Shown here piece after piece: positions 29,674-37,464 of a stretch of DNA of 64,000 bases. The translations under genes were made by a program, and so were the position numbers. The stretch lies in NCBI RefSeq assembly GCF_002813325.1, contig NZ_PHUG01000002.1, positions 228,486 through 292,485 on the forward strand, given 5' to 3'. The stretch is from Janthinobacterium sp. 64. GTDB lineage: Bacteria > Pseudomonadota > Gammaproteobacteria > Burkholderiales > Burkholderiaceae_D. The notes under the pieces were generated by a model. It searched no databases, was not told the DNA's origin, and saw only the letters and a program-made list of their open reading frames with translations. Positions within the stretch are counted from its first letter, which is position 1, and the number at the start of each line of letters is the position of its first letter.

Positions 29674-30795
29674 ACAATGGCCGAGACAGAGGTGAACTGG
29701 GGTGGGGCCATGGGTACTCGTGAGCAGCGGCACATCAGCAGCGTCGCACCCGTCGAATGGGAGCCGTTGCCGGTTAGCCGCGACCTCCTTGAGAGTATGC
29801 CTGATTTCGGAATCACGGCACCTGAAACTGACGGCTTTGGAAATGCGATGAGTCGGCAGGCCGTTGAAGATAAGTTGCGGTGGGAAATTGCCGGCGAAGA
29901 GGCGCGTTCCGATTCGTTGCGCAGTCCGCAGATGATTTTTGCTGGGGGCCCGACCCGAGGACCTGCTCGTGGTGCCTTTGAGATGGTACGTAATAATAAT
30001 TGGGATGGTGCATTGAACGTTATAGCTGACCCCTATGGAATATTGGGTGAGCTACCAAGTCTTAAAGAAGACCTTCGTAAAATGAGCCAGTACCAGGCAA
30101 AGGAACGAGTCGATCTTATGCGCCAAGGTCTGACGAGTTTGGGTGTAAAAAATATTCCAGATTACTCTTACCAAATGGGCAGCAAAGGTAGTGGAATTGA
30201 TTTCCAGGGATCCGTTGACAGTTTAGGGCGGACATACGAGGCACATGTCCGAGATCAACGTCTTCGCGAAACTTGGGGCGATGATTATCAAGATATCCGT
30301 ATCGGAAAATCCAAGATGACGCCGCTAGAGTTCGAAAAGCGAGTTCTTGATATACATATGCAAGCAACGGATAGGGCCTATCGAAAAGGTGTCGATTTAA
30401 TTGCTAGTGGTGAATTGAAATTTAAGGAGGGTCATTATAGCAGGGAGTTAGGATCATTTATTGATGACCAAGTGCGTGGTCGTCTGCGGGACTTTGCTCG
30501 ATCTGAAAGCATTAGCGACAATCCTATGTCCAATATATTTGCTATAAATCGACGGATCAAGAGCGATTCTTTCACCGGTTATGGCATCCCTGATGCACGG
30601 ATAGGAGCCAACATTTACCATGATACAACTTTAGCACGCAAAGATGGTTATACTCCACAGATAACGAAGTGGAATGAGATCCGACCTGGGAATGTCTTGA
30701 TTATTCGACCTACCGATTTAGGAGGTGCGTATGGAATTCCACGTTCCGCGATCCAACCCTATGTTCCAACACCTAAGCCGCCAGGCAGGAGGTAA
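28153..30795 (+). CDS. Orphan Rhs C-terminal cassette with alternative toxin
   Basis: The 880-codon frame begins inside the duplicated module (GTG 28153 is only the first possible start) and has no Rhs N-terminus, so it is a 5'-truncated cassette. It carries LysM (about 177-230), the PPPPPQQ stretch (about 258-268), a glycine-rich hydrophobic segment, and from about residue 508 a toxin region unlike the main one. The last 150 residues include a GYGIPDARIGANIYHD segment, TPQITKW and RPGNVLIIRPTDLGG. I do not recognise the toxin family; a PD-(D/E)xK-like nuclease is one possibility but unproven. Its stop overlaps the start region of the next gene, the typical toxin-immunity coupling. Orphan rhs-CT/immunity pairs of this sort are known reservoirs for toxin switching. 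Confidence 0.8.
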   Translation: MTHTFQHADGVTNTGVHTMYSYAWWDEAKQSKIQIQGGNAGNPEQLRWGSGFSDLQYDVNGHLTQMSAYEAGSLGALVGSASSRTMTYISDQYGQVLRRNKTQANGNLEVAHRFYYLNGHTIGDVSSEGPSTISYAEELAQRGLTTPGGFRNAKPVSSADFDQNYQPINSSYPGATASAYTVRKGDTLGAIARAVWGDESLWYLLADANGPSISDTLIEGQVLTVPNKVSNFHNNASTFKVYNAGQAIGDTMPVLPPEPMPPPPPQQSKGGGGCGVTGKLIMVVVAVAVTYMTMGAAATAAGAMFGAGTTAATVATGAIAGALGSVASQTVGMAIGAQDGFNWNGVALGALGGAVTAGVMNTGMGPTFSPGTSAFTRGVVQGGISNTITQGVAVATGLQHSFDWRGVAAGAIAGGVAAEVGNAIGQAQYGEQGWANLNGLEQGVKDAALWSDIGKTMARGAASGVAAGMASGLVRGGSLRNSFPGIMQDVLASTVGNAIGLGAQVTQTMAETEVNWGGAMGTREQRHISSVAPVEWEPLPVSRDLLESMPDFGITAPETDGFGNAMSRQAVEDKLRWEIAGEEARSDSLRSPQMIFAGGPTRGPARGAFEMVRNNNWDGALNVIADPYGILGELPSLKEDLRKMSQYQAKERVDLMRQGLTSLGVKNIPDYSYQMGSKGSGIDFQGSVDSLGRTYEAHVRDQRLRETWGDDYQDIRIGKSKMTPLEFEKRVLDIHMQATDRAYRKGVDLIASGELKFKEGHYSRELGSFIDDQVRGRLRDFARSESISDNPMSNIFAINRRIKSDSFTGYGIPDARIGANIYHDTTLARKDGYTPQITKWNEIRPGNVLIIRPTDLGGAYGIPRSAIQPYVPTPKPPGRR

Positions 30796-30797
30796 TG

Positions 30798-31088
30798 ATG
30801 AGTTTAAGTGATAAAACTGTTGATTTTTCAGGGGCACTTGCAATTGCCTCAACGGATGCGCCGGATGATTATCCGGACTGGGGAAGCACCACATATGCAA
30901 GCAATATGGAAGATCTCAAAGACTTATGGGCAGAGATCCGTGCAACCCTGAAAAAGGACTTAGATAAGGTGCCGTTTATTGACGCCAAACTACAAGAGGC
31001 GTTTTTCGCCTTTGATTCAGGGGAGAAGGAAAAAGGGCGCAAGGCGATCCTTGCTATTTATAACCTGGAAGTAAAGAAGCTTCGTTAA
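30798..31088 (+). CDS. Probable immunity protein for the orphan Rhs toxin (96 aa)
   Basis: ATG 30798 sits 6 nt after a strong AGGAGG (30786-30792); ATG 30795 would overlap the toxin stop. The protein is small, acidic at the N-terminus, and helical with a lysine-rich C-terminus (GEKEKGRKAILAIYNLEVKK). It has no signal peptide, so it is cytoplasmic. Position directly behind the orphan toxin gives the immunity role. The strong ribosome binding site would allow translation even if the toxin frame is silent, provided there is a local promoter. The family is not recognised. Confidence 0.65.
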   Translation: MSLSDKTVDFSGALAIASTDAPDDYPDWGSTTYASNMEDLKDLWAEIRATLKKDLDKVPFIDAKLQEAFFAFDSGEKEKGRKAILAIYNLEVKKLR

Positions 31089-31144
31089 AAATTTCTATTC
31101 CTAAAAGTAGTCGGGGACTTTTCGGATAATCTGACTCGATCTAG

Positions 31145-31218
31145 GCTGTCAAGACGGGCCTGGATCCCGGGGTAAGATACCGCCATTCGTACATGATCTC
31201 AGCCTTGGTTGTGCCTAA
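31145..31218 (+). pseudogene. 5' part of a small reading frame split by the IS5 element
   Basis: The frame reads AVKTGLDPGVRYRHSYMISA and continues LVVP up to the CTAA target site at 31215-31218. Joining it to 32410 (after removing the IS and one target copy) gives uninterrupted coding, LVVPKYSTEVFSLDMAEAES and on to a stop at 32497. It resembles the relic at 28051 in the RHSY region. Probably the C-terminal end of a displaced toxin-locus protein. Confidence 0.45.
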
Positions 31219-32405
31219 GGAAGCACTGATTTATTCATCTGGCACCGTTCCCTGCTGCGGTTCGACCTGAGACAATAACGGTATCGCCACCCTCCGCCAT
31301 CGACCATGCAAAAGAGCTTCTCCGACCTTGAATACGCCGCCAAGAAGAAACTGACGCGGCGCGACCGCTTCCTGGCCGAGATCGACAGCGTAACGCCGTG
31401 GGGCAAGTTGCATAAAGCCGTCGAGCCGTTCTATCCGAAGGTCGAAGGCGCCGGCCGGCCACCGATCGCACTGGCGCGCATGCTGCGCATGTACGTGGCC
31501 CAGCAATGCTTTGGTTTGTCGGACGAAGGTATCGAAGACGCGATCTATGACAGCCAGTCCATTCGTGCTTTCGTCGGCATCGACTTGGGCCGCGAATCGG
31601 CACCGGACGCGACGACCCTGCTGAAGTTCCGCCACCTGCTTGAGGCCAACAACCTAACGCGCCAGATCTTCGACATGATCAACGGGCATTTGGCCGAGAA
31701 AGGCTTGATGATGCGCGAAGGCACCATCGTCGACGCCACGCTGATCGCCGCGCCACCGTCGACCAAGAACAAGGACGGCAAACGTGATCCGGAAATGCAC
31801 CAGTCGAAGAAAGGCAACGACTGGCACTTTGGCATGAAGGCCCACATCGGCGTCGATGCCACTTCTGGCCTGGTGCATACGGTCATCGGCACGGCCGGCA
31901 ATGTCGCCGATGTGACACAGGCGCACGCACTGCTGCACGGCGACGAGACCGCCGCGCTCGGCGACGCCGGCTATCAGGGCGTGGAAAAACGGCCCGAAAA
32001 CATCGGCAAGTCGGTGACATGGCACGTGGCCATGAAGCGCTCCAAACGCAAGGCGCTGCCCAATAACAAACTGGGGCGCCTGACAGAAAAGTTGGAGCAT
32101 CTGAAGGCCAGCGTGCGGGCAAAAGTCGAGCATCCGTTTCATGTCATCAAGAACCTGTTCCGTCATCGTAAGACGCGCTATCGCGGTTTGGCCAAGAACA
32201 CTGCACAGCTTTTTACCTTGTTCGCCTTTGCCAACTTGGTACTGGCCGGGAGACGTTTTACGATCACCGAATCCCGTAATCCGTCTTGATTGCAGAAAGA
32301 CGCGAAGCATCGCGTCAACTTGAACGAAAAATGGGCTTGAACGGCTCATCGGTCGCTCATTTGGCGCGCCAACCTCGCCAGAAAACCGAATTGATCAGCG
32401 CTTCC
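31219..32405 (+). mobile_element. IS5-family insertion sequence (1187 bp)
   Basis: The element is bounded by imperfect terminal inverted repeats, GGAAGCACTGATTTATT at 31219-31235 and its counterpart AATTGATCAGCGCTTCC at 32389-32405. CTAA flanks both sides (31215-31218 and 32406-32409), the 4-bp YTAR-type target duplication usual for this family. Length and single transposase ORF fit the IS5 group. The intact ends and target duplication suggest a fairly recent insertion. Confidence 0.92.
31306..32289 (+). CDS. IS5-family DDE transposase
   Basis: A 327-aa transposase, full length for the IS5 group. It has an N-terminal DUF772-type helical domain (about 40-110: GRPPIALARMLRMYVAQQ, FGLSDEGIEDAIYDS) and a DDE catalytic domain with D143 (IVDATLIAAP), D220 (LGDAGYQG) and E275 (KVEHPFHVIKNLF). 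An R/Y region (RHRKTRYRGL) follows. All catalytic residues are present, so it may be active. The only gene of the element. Confidence 0.95.
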   Translation: MQKSFSDLEYAAKKKLTRRDRFLAEIDSVTPWGKLHKAVEPFYPKVEGAGRPPIALARMLRMYVAQQCFGLSDEGIEDAIYDSQSIRAFVGIDLGRESAPDATTLLKFRHLLEANNLTRQIFDMINGHLAEKGLMMREGTIVDATLIAAPPSTKNKDGKRDPEMHQSKKGNDWHFGMKAHIGVDATSGLVHTVIGTAGNVADVTQAHALLHGDETAALGDAGYQGVEKRPENIGKSVTWHVAMKRSKRKALPNNKLGRLTEKLEHLKASVRAKVEHPFHVIKNLFRHRKTRYRGLAKNTAQLFTLFAFANLVLAGRRFTITESRNPS

Positions 32406-32409
32406 CTAA

Positions 32410-32497
32410 GTACAGCACAGAGGTTTTTAGTTTGGACATGGCTGAGGCCGAGTCGGAATGGTGGACCTCGCTCGCTTCGGAATCGACCATTATGTAA
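32410..32497 (+). pseudogene. 3' part of the small reading frame split by the IS5 element
   Basis: Continuation of the frame that ends at 31218 (KYSTEVFSLDMAEAESEWWT and on, stop TAA 32495-32497). Another frame here is also open for about 30 codons, so the call rests on continuity across the excised IS and on the relic similarity. Confidence 0.4.
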
Positions 32498-32531
32498 GTT
32501 ATAACGCCAACGGTACTGGACAACTAATCAA

Positions 32532-32912
32532 ATGGAAGTGATTCTTGGCGGGCCGATTGGATACGGCGAGGTTATCCCTGGCACAGTTGCGGTTGAAGGG
32601 AAGGAGTTCGTCTATTTTTCCGACGATGGAAAAAATACAGCTCGCAAACAGTTCAACACACTGACTCAGTACACGAATCCACCGCATGCGAAGCATGGGG
32701 GCGTCGTGTCGCAGGGGTGCAGTATTGCATTGCCAGATGGTTCTATTTTCTATGCTGTTTCTTACCACGGTGACCTTGAAGGTTGGGGCAAGGATATCGA
32801 GGAAGGTGCGAAGGCTCTTCATGTAAGCTTAGCCAAGATTGAGAATGGTGCATTTGTTATTTCTGACGGAAGAAGATTCGCCCTTGAGGATTGCAAAGCA
32901 ACGTTTGCGTAA
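32532..32912 (+). CDS. Hypothetical protein, possibly an orphan immunity protein (126 aa)
   Basis: ATG 32532 opens a 126-aa frame with a balanced composition: a beta-rich N-terminal half (GPIGYGEVIPGTVAVEGKEF, VYFSDDGKN) and a second half with SIALPDGSIFYAVSYHG and EDCKATFA. No signal peptide or membrane segment. It follows the split coding relic by 35 nt, the place an immunity gene would have behind a lost toxin end. The Shine-Dalgarno is weak. The function is unrecognised; the immunity suggestion rests only on location. Confidence 0.5.
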   Translation: MEVILGGPIGYGEVIPGTVAVEGKEFVYFSDDGKNTARKQFNTLTQYTNPPHAKHGGVVSQGCSIALPDGSIFYAVSYHGDLEGWGKDIEEGAKALHVSLAKIENGAFVISDGRRFALEDCKATFA

Positions 32913-33205
32913 GGCGCAGGATGCCTGTCCTGAACAGGGCAGGCAGGCGGTCGTACAGCGCCCGGCATGCCGCCGGTTGCTGTGCCGCCGCCGTGCGGCG
33001 GTGTAGCACACCCGATAATTCCCCCTTTTTTTAGCGCACTCAAAAAATACGGAATTACCAATTGTGCTTTTCCTAAAGAATGTTTTAAATATTTAAGTCT
33101 ATAAAATTGTACGTCACAGCAACAATTTTGTTGCCAAGTATGATATTGTTTTAATCTACTTAAATTTTCTTCGTGCCTTTGTGCGCGGGTATTGATTGCG
33201 CACAT
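32913..33205. other. Intergenic, upstream region of the flagellar-type operon
   Basis: The left half is GC-rich with a 7-bp stem CCGCCGC-CGT-GCGGCGG (32985-33001), with a T-run only 24 nt later (33026-33032), so it is a weak terminator candidate for the toxin locus. The right half is AT-rich with a perfect palindrome at 33119-33134. This must hold the operon promoter, but I find no clear sigma-28 or sigma-54 box. Confidence 0.5.
33119..33134. promoter_or_regulatory. 16-bp palindrome upstream of the flagellar-type operon
   Basis: GCAACAA-TT-TTGTTGC is a perfect inverted repeat about 72 nt before the likely flgF start, in AT-rich DNA followed by TATGAT (33139-33144). It looks like a binding site for a dimeric regulator. 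No regulator gene is adjacent, so the binding protein is unknown. Confidence 0.4.
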
Positions 33206-33928
33206 ATGGACTTGATGGCTATAGCCGGCAACGGTATGCAACACGACTTGCAGCGACTGGAAACGATCAGCCAGAACGTGGCGAATGTGCTGACGCCTGC
33301 TTATAAAAGACAGATGGTGGTCGGCTCCGCGTTTGCTGCGCATATGCAGGGCACGTTGGAGCAAGGCGCTGCCGCCCCATCTATTCTTCCTTCTTCCCTG
33401 ACTATCGACCCTTCCGCCGGTTCTTTACGCTACACCGCCAATACGCAGGATGTGGCGATAGAAGGCGCTGCCTTTTTTGAAGTGGAAAGTCGTTCCGGCC
33501 CGCAGTACACGCGGCAGGGCGCATTGCGCGTGGATGTGACTGGCCGCCTGGTGGGCGCACACGATCTGCCGCTGGCCGGCGCCACTGGCGACATTATTCT
33601 TACTCCCGAGCCTTTTAGTATCGATGCGAATGGCGATGTGCGCCAGGGAGAGCGTATTACCGGGCGATTAAAGCTCGTGCATTTCGCCAATCCGGAAGCG
33701 CTGGTGCCTGTCGGCGGTGGTTTGTATGCGCAGGGAAATGCGCATCTGGCGGAACGCGATATGAGCAGCAAGGTGCGCGCCGGATTTCAGGAAGCATCGA
33801 ATGTCAATTCCGCTCAGGAGATGGTGCGCCTGACGGAAACCGTACGTCATTTCGAAGCGCTGCAAAAAATCATGCAGGGTTATGACGATGTGCTGGAAAA
33901 AACGATACGCAAGCTTGGGGAGTTTTAA
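33206..33928 (+). CDS. flgF: Flagellar proximal rod protein FlgF
   Basis: A rod/hook-family protein of 240 aa. The N-terminal motif ETISQNVANVLTPAYKR (the ANxxTPxYK signature) and the C-terminal helix EMVRLTETVRHFEALQKIMQ form the D0 coiled coil. The central LSxD-type region contains IEGAAFFEVES and YTRQGALRVD. It is in the flgF position directly before flgG. GTG 33173 would give 251 aa, but ATG 33206 (MDLMAIAGNGM) matches the usual rod-protein start better. Predicted function: rod segment of the basal body, exported through the flagellar type III gate. First gene of the long operon. Confidence 0.85.
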   Translation: MDLMAIAGNGMQHDLQRLETISQNVANVLTPAYKRQMVVGSAFAAHMQGTLEQGAAAPSILPSSLTIDPSAGSLRYTANTQDVAIEGAAFFEVESRSGPQYTRQGALRVDVTGRLVGAHDLPLAGATGDIILTPEPFSIDANGDVRQGERITGRLKLVHFANPEALVPVGGGLYAQGNAHLAERDMSSKVRAGFQEASNVNSAQEMVRLTETVRHFEALQKIMQGYDDVLEKTIRKLGEF

Positions 33929-33934
33929 CGCAGC

Positions 33935-34714
33935 ATGAACGATTCGCTCTATATCGCCGCCACTGGCATGCACATGCAGCAAAAAAGTGTCGACACCATC
34001 GCCAATAACTTGGCGAATGTGAATACGCCTGGTTTTAAAAAGGGGCGCGTCAGTTTTGAAGACATGGTCAGCCGCGAGGTGTCGCGTGCGGCGCGCGGCG
34101 ATGATGTGCAGGCTGGGCAGAACCTGTGGCAAGGACGCGGTGTCGGTATCTTTTCGCTATCCCAGGTATTTACTGCCGGCGACTTGAAGAAGACTGACTC
34201 GGCCATGGATGTCGCCATCAAGGGCGAGGGTTTTTTCGAGGTGGTCGACGTCGATGGTACCCCTGCTTATAGCCGCGGCGGGACCTTGTCGGTCGATAAG
34301 AACGGTTTTCTGGCCACTGCCGATGGTCACGTATTCAAACCGGCGATCCATGTGGGTACCGATGCGAGGGAAGTTACTTTGAGCACCGATGGCCGTGTGA
34401 TGGTGAGCCGCGACAAAGGCGAGGCAAGCGAAGCGGGGCGTATCGAGCTGGCACGGTTTTCCGACACGACCGGCCTGCTGTCGCTGGGCGGTAACTTGTA
34501 CAAACCGTCGGTACGTTCCGGCGATGCGATCTACGGCAAGCCGGGCGACGATGGAATGGGAACCGTGGCGCAAGGTTTCGTCGAGTCGTCGAACGTCAAG
34601 CTGATTGAGGAAATGGTCGACCTGATGGTGGCGCAACGCGCTTACGAAAGCAGCGTGAAAGTAATCCAGGCATCCGATGAAATGCTGGGCATGAGCAACA
34701 ATCTGCGGAAATAA
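33935..34714 (+). CDS. flgG: Flagellar distal rod protein FlgG
   Basis: At 259 aa this is normal FlgG length. It shows LYIAATGMHMQQKSVDTIAN with NLANVNTPGFKK at the N-terminus, IKGEGFFEVVD, YSRGGTLSVDKNGFLATADG in the middle, and GFVESSNVKLIEEMVDLMVA at the C-terminus, the strongest rod signature in the cluster. ATG 33935 follows GGGGAG. It lies 6 nt behind flgF. FlgG forms the distal rod that spans the periplasm to the hook. Confidence 0.95.
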   Translation: MNDSLYIAATGMHMQQKSVDTIANNLANVNTPGFKKGRVSFEDMVSREVSRAARGDDVQAGQNLWQGRGVGIFSLSQVFTAGDLKKTDSAMDVAIKGEGFFEVVDVDGTPAYSRGGTLSVDKNGFLATADGHVFKPAIHVGTDAREVTLSTDGRVMVSRDKGEASEAGRIELARFSDTTGLLSLGGNLYKPSVRSGDAIYGKPGDDGMGTVAQGFVESSNVKLIEEMVDLMVAQRAYESSVKVIQASDEMLGMSNNLRK

Positions 34715-34717
34715 GCC

Positions 34718-35698
34718 ATGGCTGCCGCGCGTTGCATGCACCGCTGGCTGGCCTGCGTGCCGCTTGCCGTGCTGGGTATCGCGGCCCATGCCTCGACTGT
34801 AAAAATTGATTTGCGCGACGAAGTCTTGCTGAGCAGCCCGCGCATGGTGTTGTCGGATCTTGCCAAGATCGATGCGGGTGACGTGCGGCTGACACAGCTC
34901 ATTGCCGCGCTGCCGGTGGGCCGCGCACCTCTGGCTGGACATGTCGACCGGCGCAGCCGTGCTGAACTGGAAGTGGCTTTGCGTGGGCAGCAGTTTCCAT
35001 TGGGGCAGCGTATCGAATGGCAGGGCGCGCGCAGCGTGACGATACGCCGTGAAAGCCGCGCGCTGGACCCGGCCTTGCCGCTGGCCGAGGCGGTCAGGCA
35101 TGTGTCGGCAGTGTTCGGCCCACAGTATGCGGCGCTGGAATTGAGCCTGGCGACGCCGCTGGCGGAGCTGGCCTTGCCACCCGGCCAGGTGGAATGCCGG
35201 GCGCGTGCCATCGAGAACCATCCCTTGCGGGCACGGCTGCCCGTATGGGTCGACGTATTCGTCGATGGCGCCTTGTACCGCTCGGTGGTGGTGACCTTGG
35301 CGGTCGTGGCGCGGCAAGAGGTATATGTAGCGCGCCGCGCGCTGGCCGAGGGCGACACGGTGACGGCGCAGGACGTGGTGCTAGGCGTGCGCGATGTGGC
35401 TGGCCTGGCGGATGTGGCAATGAAGCCGGAGGCGCTGGCCGGCGCACCGCGTTTGCGGGGGGCACTGGCGCAGGGACAGGTCTTGACTGTCCGGCAAGTG
35501 GTGCCGGCCGGCATGGTCATGCGTGGCGACAGGGTGGCGGTAGCGGTCAGGAATCACGGAATTTTGCTGGAAACAGTAGCGGTGGCGCAAGCGGATGGAC
35601 AGCTCGGACAAATGGTGCCTGTCAAAATGCAGCAGAGTAGCGAGGCGGTCAGTGCAAAAGTCATCGCGCCGGGCCAGGTGCGAATCGATGGAAGGTAG
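34718..35698 (+). CDS. flgA: Flagellar P-ring assembly chaperone FlgA
   Basis: A 326-aa periplasmic protein with a signal peptide (RWLACVPLAVLGIAAHA before STVKID). The C-terminal half has SAF-type features of FlgA: VYVARRALAEGDTVTAQDVV, LRGALAQGQVLTVRQV, and GDRVAVAVRNHGILLETVAV. FlgA helps FlgI polymerise around the rod. It is longer than E. coli FlgA (about 220 aa), with an extra N-terminal domain as in many beta-proteobacteria. Spacing to flgG is 3 nt, and flgH and flgI follow, so the ring-building genes are together. Confidence 0.9.
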   Translation: MAAARCMHRWLACVPLAVLGIAAHASTVKIDLRDEVLLSSPRMVLSDLAKIDAGDVRLTQLIAALPVGRAPLAGHVDRRSRAELEVALRGQQFPLGQRIEWQGARSVTIRRESRALDPALPLAEAVRHVSAVFGPQYAALELSLATPLAELALPPGQVECRARAIENHPLRARLPVWVDVFVDGALYRSVVVTLAVVARQEVYVARRALAEGDTVTAQDVVLGVRDVAGLADVAMKPEALAGAPRLRGALAQGQVLTVRQVVPAGMVMRGDRVAVAVRNHGILLETVAVAQADGQLGQMVPVKMQQSSEAVSAKVIAPGQVRIDGR

Positions 35699-35701
35699 GC
35701 A

Positions 35702-36274
35702 ATGCGTTACTTGAAAATTGTAGGCTACTTGGCGATGCTGGCAGGCATGGCGTGCGCGCACGCGGACAGTCTGTATCAGCCTGGCAGCTACCAATCGCTG
35801 ACTTCGGATTTGCGGCCGCGCCGGGCTGGCGACCTGATTACCGTGATGGTGTATGAAAATGCCAGCGCCACCAGCACTGCCAATACCAGCGCCGGGCGCG
35901 ATGCCGGCGTGGGTCTCGATATCCAGCGCCCTGGCCGCGGATATGCCGCTGGCATCAATGCGAATAACCAGATGGATGGACGTGGCCGCACGGCGCGCGA
36001 AGGCCGCGTACTGGCGCAAATTACGGTCAGCGTGCGCGAAGTGCTGGCTGGCGGCGACCTGATCGTCGCCGGTGAACAAATATTGAATGTGAATAACGAG
36101 CAGCAGACGATCAAGGTGGAGGGCCGCATACGCCCGCAGGACGTGTCCGATGCGAACGTGGTCTTGTCGACCCGCATCGCCGATGCGAAGATCAGCTACG
36201 CCGGCCAGGGAGACCTGGCTGACTCTCAGCGCCCGGCCTGGTGGCAGCGTTTCCTGACCTTCTTCGGATTGTAA
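35702..36274 (+). CDS. flgH: Flagellar L-ring protein FlgH
   Basis: FlgH of 190 aa, shorter than typical (about 220-230). It contains RRAGDLITVMVYENASATST and GRVLAQITVSVREVLAGGDL, VAGEQILNVNNEQQTIKVEG and IRPQDVSDANVVLSTRIADA, all FlgH hallmarks. The N-terminus is a signal sequence (YLAMLAGMACAHA). A cysteine is present, but GMAC is a poor lipobox, so lipidation is uncertain although FlgH is normally a lipoprotein. A GGAAGG Shine-Dalgarno precedes ATG 35702. Builds the outer-membrane ring. Confidence 0.93.
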   Translation: MRYLKIVGYLAMLAGMACAHADSLYQPGSYQSLTSDLRPRRAGDLITVMVYENASATSTANTSAGRDAGVGLDIQRPGRGYAAGINANNQMDGRGRTAREGRVLAQITVSVREVLAGGDLIVAGEQILNVNNEQQTIKVEGRIRPQDVSDANVVLSTRIADAKISYAGQGDLADSQRPAWWQRFLTFFGL

Positions 36275-36276
36275 CC

Positions 36277-37395
36277 ATGATCAAACATCTATTGCGCGCC
36301 AGCCTTCTGGCGGCGTTGCTGTGCAGCGGCTGGTGCCAGGCCGAGGTGATACGCATCAAGGACCTCGGCAAGATGGCGGGCTGGCGCGATAATGCGCTGA
36401 CCGGTTATGGCATCGTGACAGGCTTGGCCGGCACGGGGGACTCCAGCCGCAACAAGGCGACGCGCCAGTCGATCGCCAATATGCTGTCGCGCTTCGACAT
36501 GAGTATCGTGGCTGATGACGTGCAGAGCCGCAACGTCGCCGCGGTCATGGTCACTGCCACGCTGTCGCCATTCGCCCGTGCCGGCGAAACGCTCGACGTG
36601 ACTATTACTTCGATCGGCGACGCGCGCAGCCTGGTTGGCGGCGCGCTAATGCTGGCGCCGTTAAAGGGGCCGGATGGCCGTATTTATGCGTTGGCGCAAG
36701 GCCCCGTATCGGTCGGCGGCTATAAGTACGACATGAACGGCAACGTCGTGCAGAAAAATCATCCGACCGTCGCGTCGGTGCCTGGCGGCGCCGTCGTCGA
36801 GGTTGGCGTGCCGGCCGACGTTACGTATGCTGGCCAGAGCGTCACCTTTGTCCTGGCCGAGCCGGACTATACGACTGCCACTCGGGTCGCCAGTGCCATC
36901 AACAGGGCACTGGGCGCGGACCTGGCGGTGGCGCAGGATGCAGCAGGCATCGAGGTGCGCATACCCGAGGCACGGCGCAGCCGCGTTACCGATTTCCTGA
37001 CAGCATTGGAAAACGTCACGGTCGAGCCGGACAGACGCGCTCGCGTTGTGATCAACGAGCGTACGGGGACCGTGGTATCGGGCGGCGACGTGCGCATTTC
37101 CAAGGTCGTGGTGTCGCATGGCGAGCTGAAGGTCACCATCCTCACCGACAATTCGGTATCCCAGCCATTGCTGGTGAGCCGCGTCGGCGACGGCGTGCGC
37201 AGCATGCGCATCGCTAACAGCCGGGTCGATGTGGAAGAACGGGGTGAAACGGGTTACGTGGCGGCGACCAGCAATACGGTGGCCGACCTAGTGCAGTCGC
37301 TGGCGCGCCTGAAGACGAATACACGCGACATGATTTCGATCCTGCGTGCCGTCAAAGCTGCCGGTGCACTGCATGCGGAGCTGGTGGTGCAATAA
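36277..37395 (+). CDS. flgI: Flagellar P-ring protein FlgI
   Basis: FlgI of 372 aa, standard length. ATG 36277 starts a signal peptide (LLRASLLAALLCSGWCQA) followed by VIRIKDLGKMAG and GYGIVTGLAGTGDS. Later hallmarks are NVAAVMVTATLSPFARAGE, IDVTITSIGDA-type residues, GGALMLAPLKGPDG, and the C-terminal LVQSLARLKTNTRDMISILR with AVKAAGALHAELVV. It starts 2 nt after flgH. An earlier in-frame start at 36241 would overlap flgH and lacks a signal sequence. Forms the peptidoglycan-level ring. Confidence 0.96.
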   Translation: MIKHLLRASLLAALLCSGWCQAEVIRIKDLGKMAGWRDNALTGYGIVTGLAGTGDSSRNKATRQSIANMLSRFDMSIVADDVQSRNVAAVMVTATLSPFARAGETLDVTITSIGDARSLVGGALMLAPLKGPDGRIYALAQGPVSVGGYKYDMNGNVVQKNHPTVASVPGGAVVEVGVPADVTYAGQSVTFVLAEPDYTTATRVASAINRALGADLAVAQDAAGIEVRIPEARRSRVTDFLTALENVTVEPDRRARVVINERTGTVVSGGDVRISKVVVSHGELKVTILTDNSVSQPLLVSRVGDGVRSMRIANSRVDVEERGETGYVAATSNTVADLVQSLARLKTNTRDMISILRAVKAAGALHAELVVQ

Positions 37396-37464
37396 CAAAC
37401 GGGTGCCGGCGCCAGTCGATGGCGTCGGAGGTAGTCATGAATATTGAAGCAGGAGCGTGGTTCC

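Noticed and set aside
32446..32541. A second open frame (GMVDLARFGIDHYVSYNANG and on) overlapping the 32532 gene start, looking like a toxin tail
   Set aside because: It is only about 30 codons long and competes with the frame that continues across the IS5 excision; the latter has a second copy in the window, so it is preferred.
32913..33205. Sigma-28 or sigma-54 promoter for the flagellar-type operon
   Set aside because: No TAAA-N15-GCCGATAA or TGGCAC-N5-TTGC match of acceptable quality; only weak sigma-70-like hexamers in AT-rich DNA.
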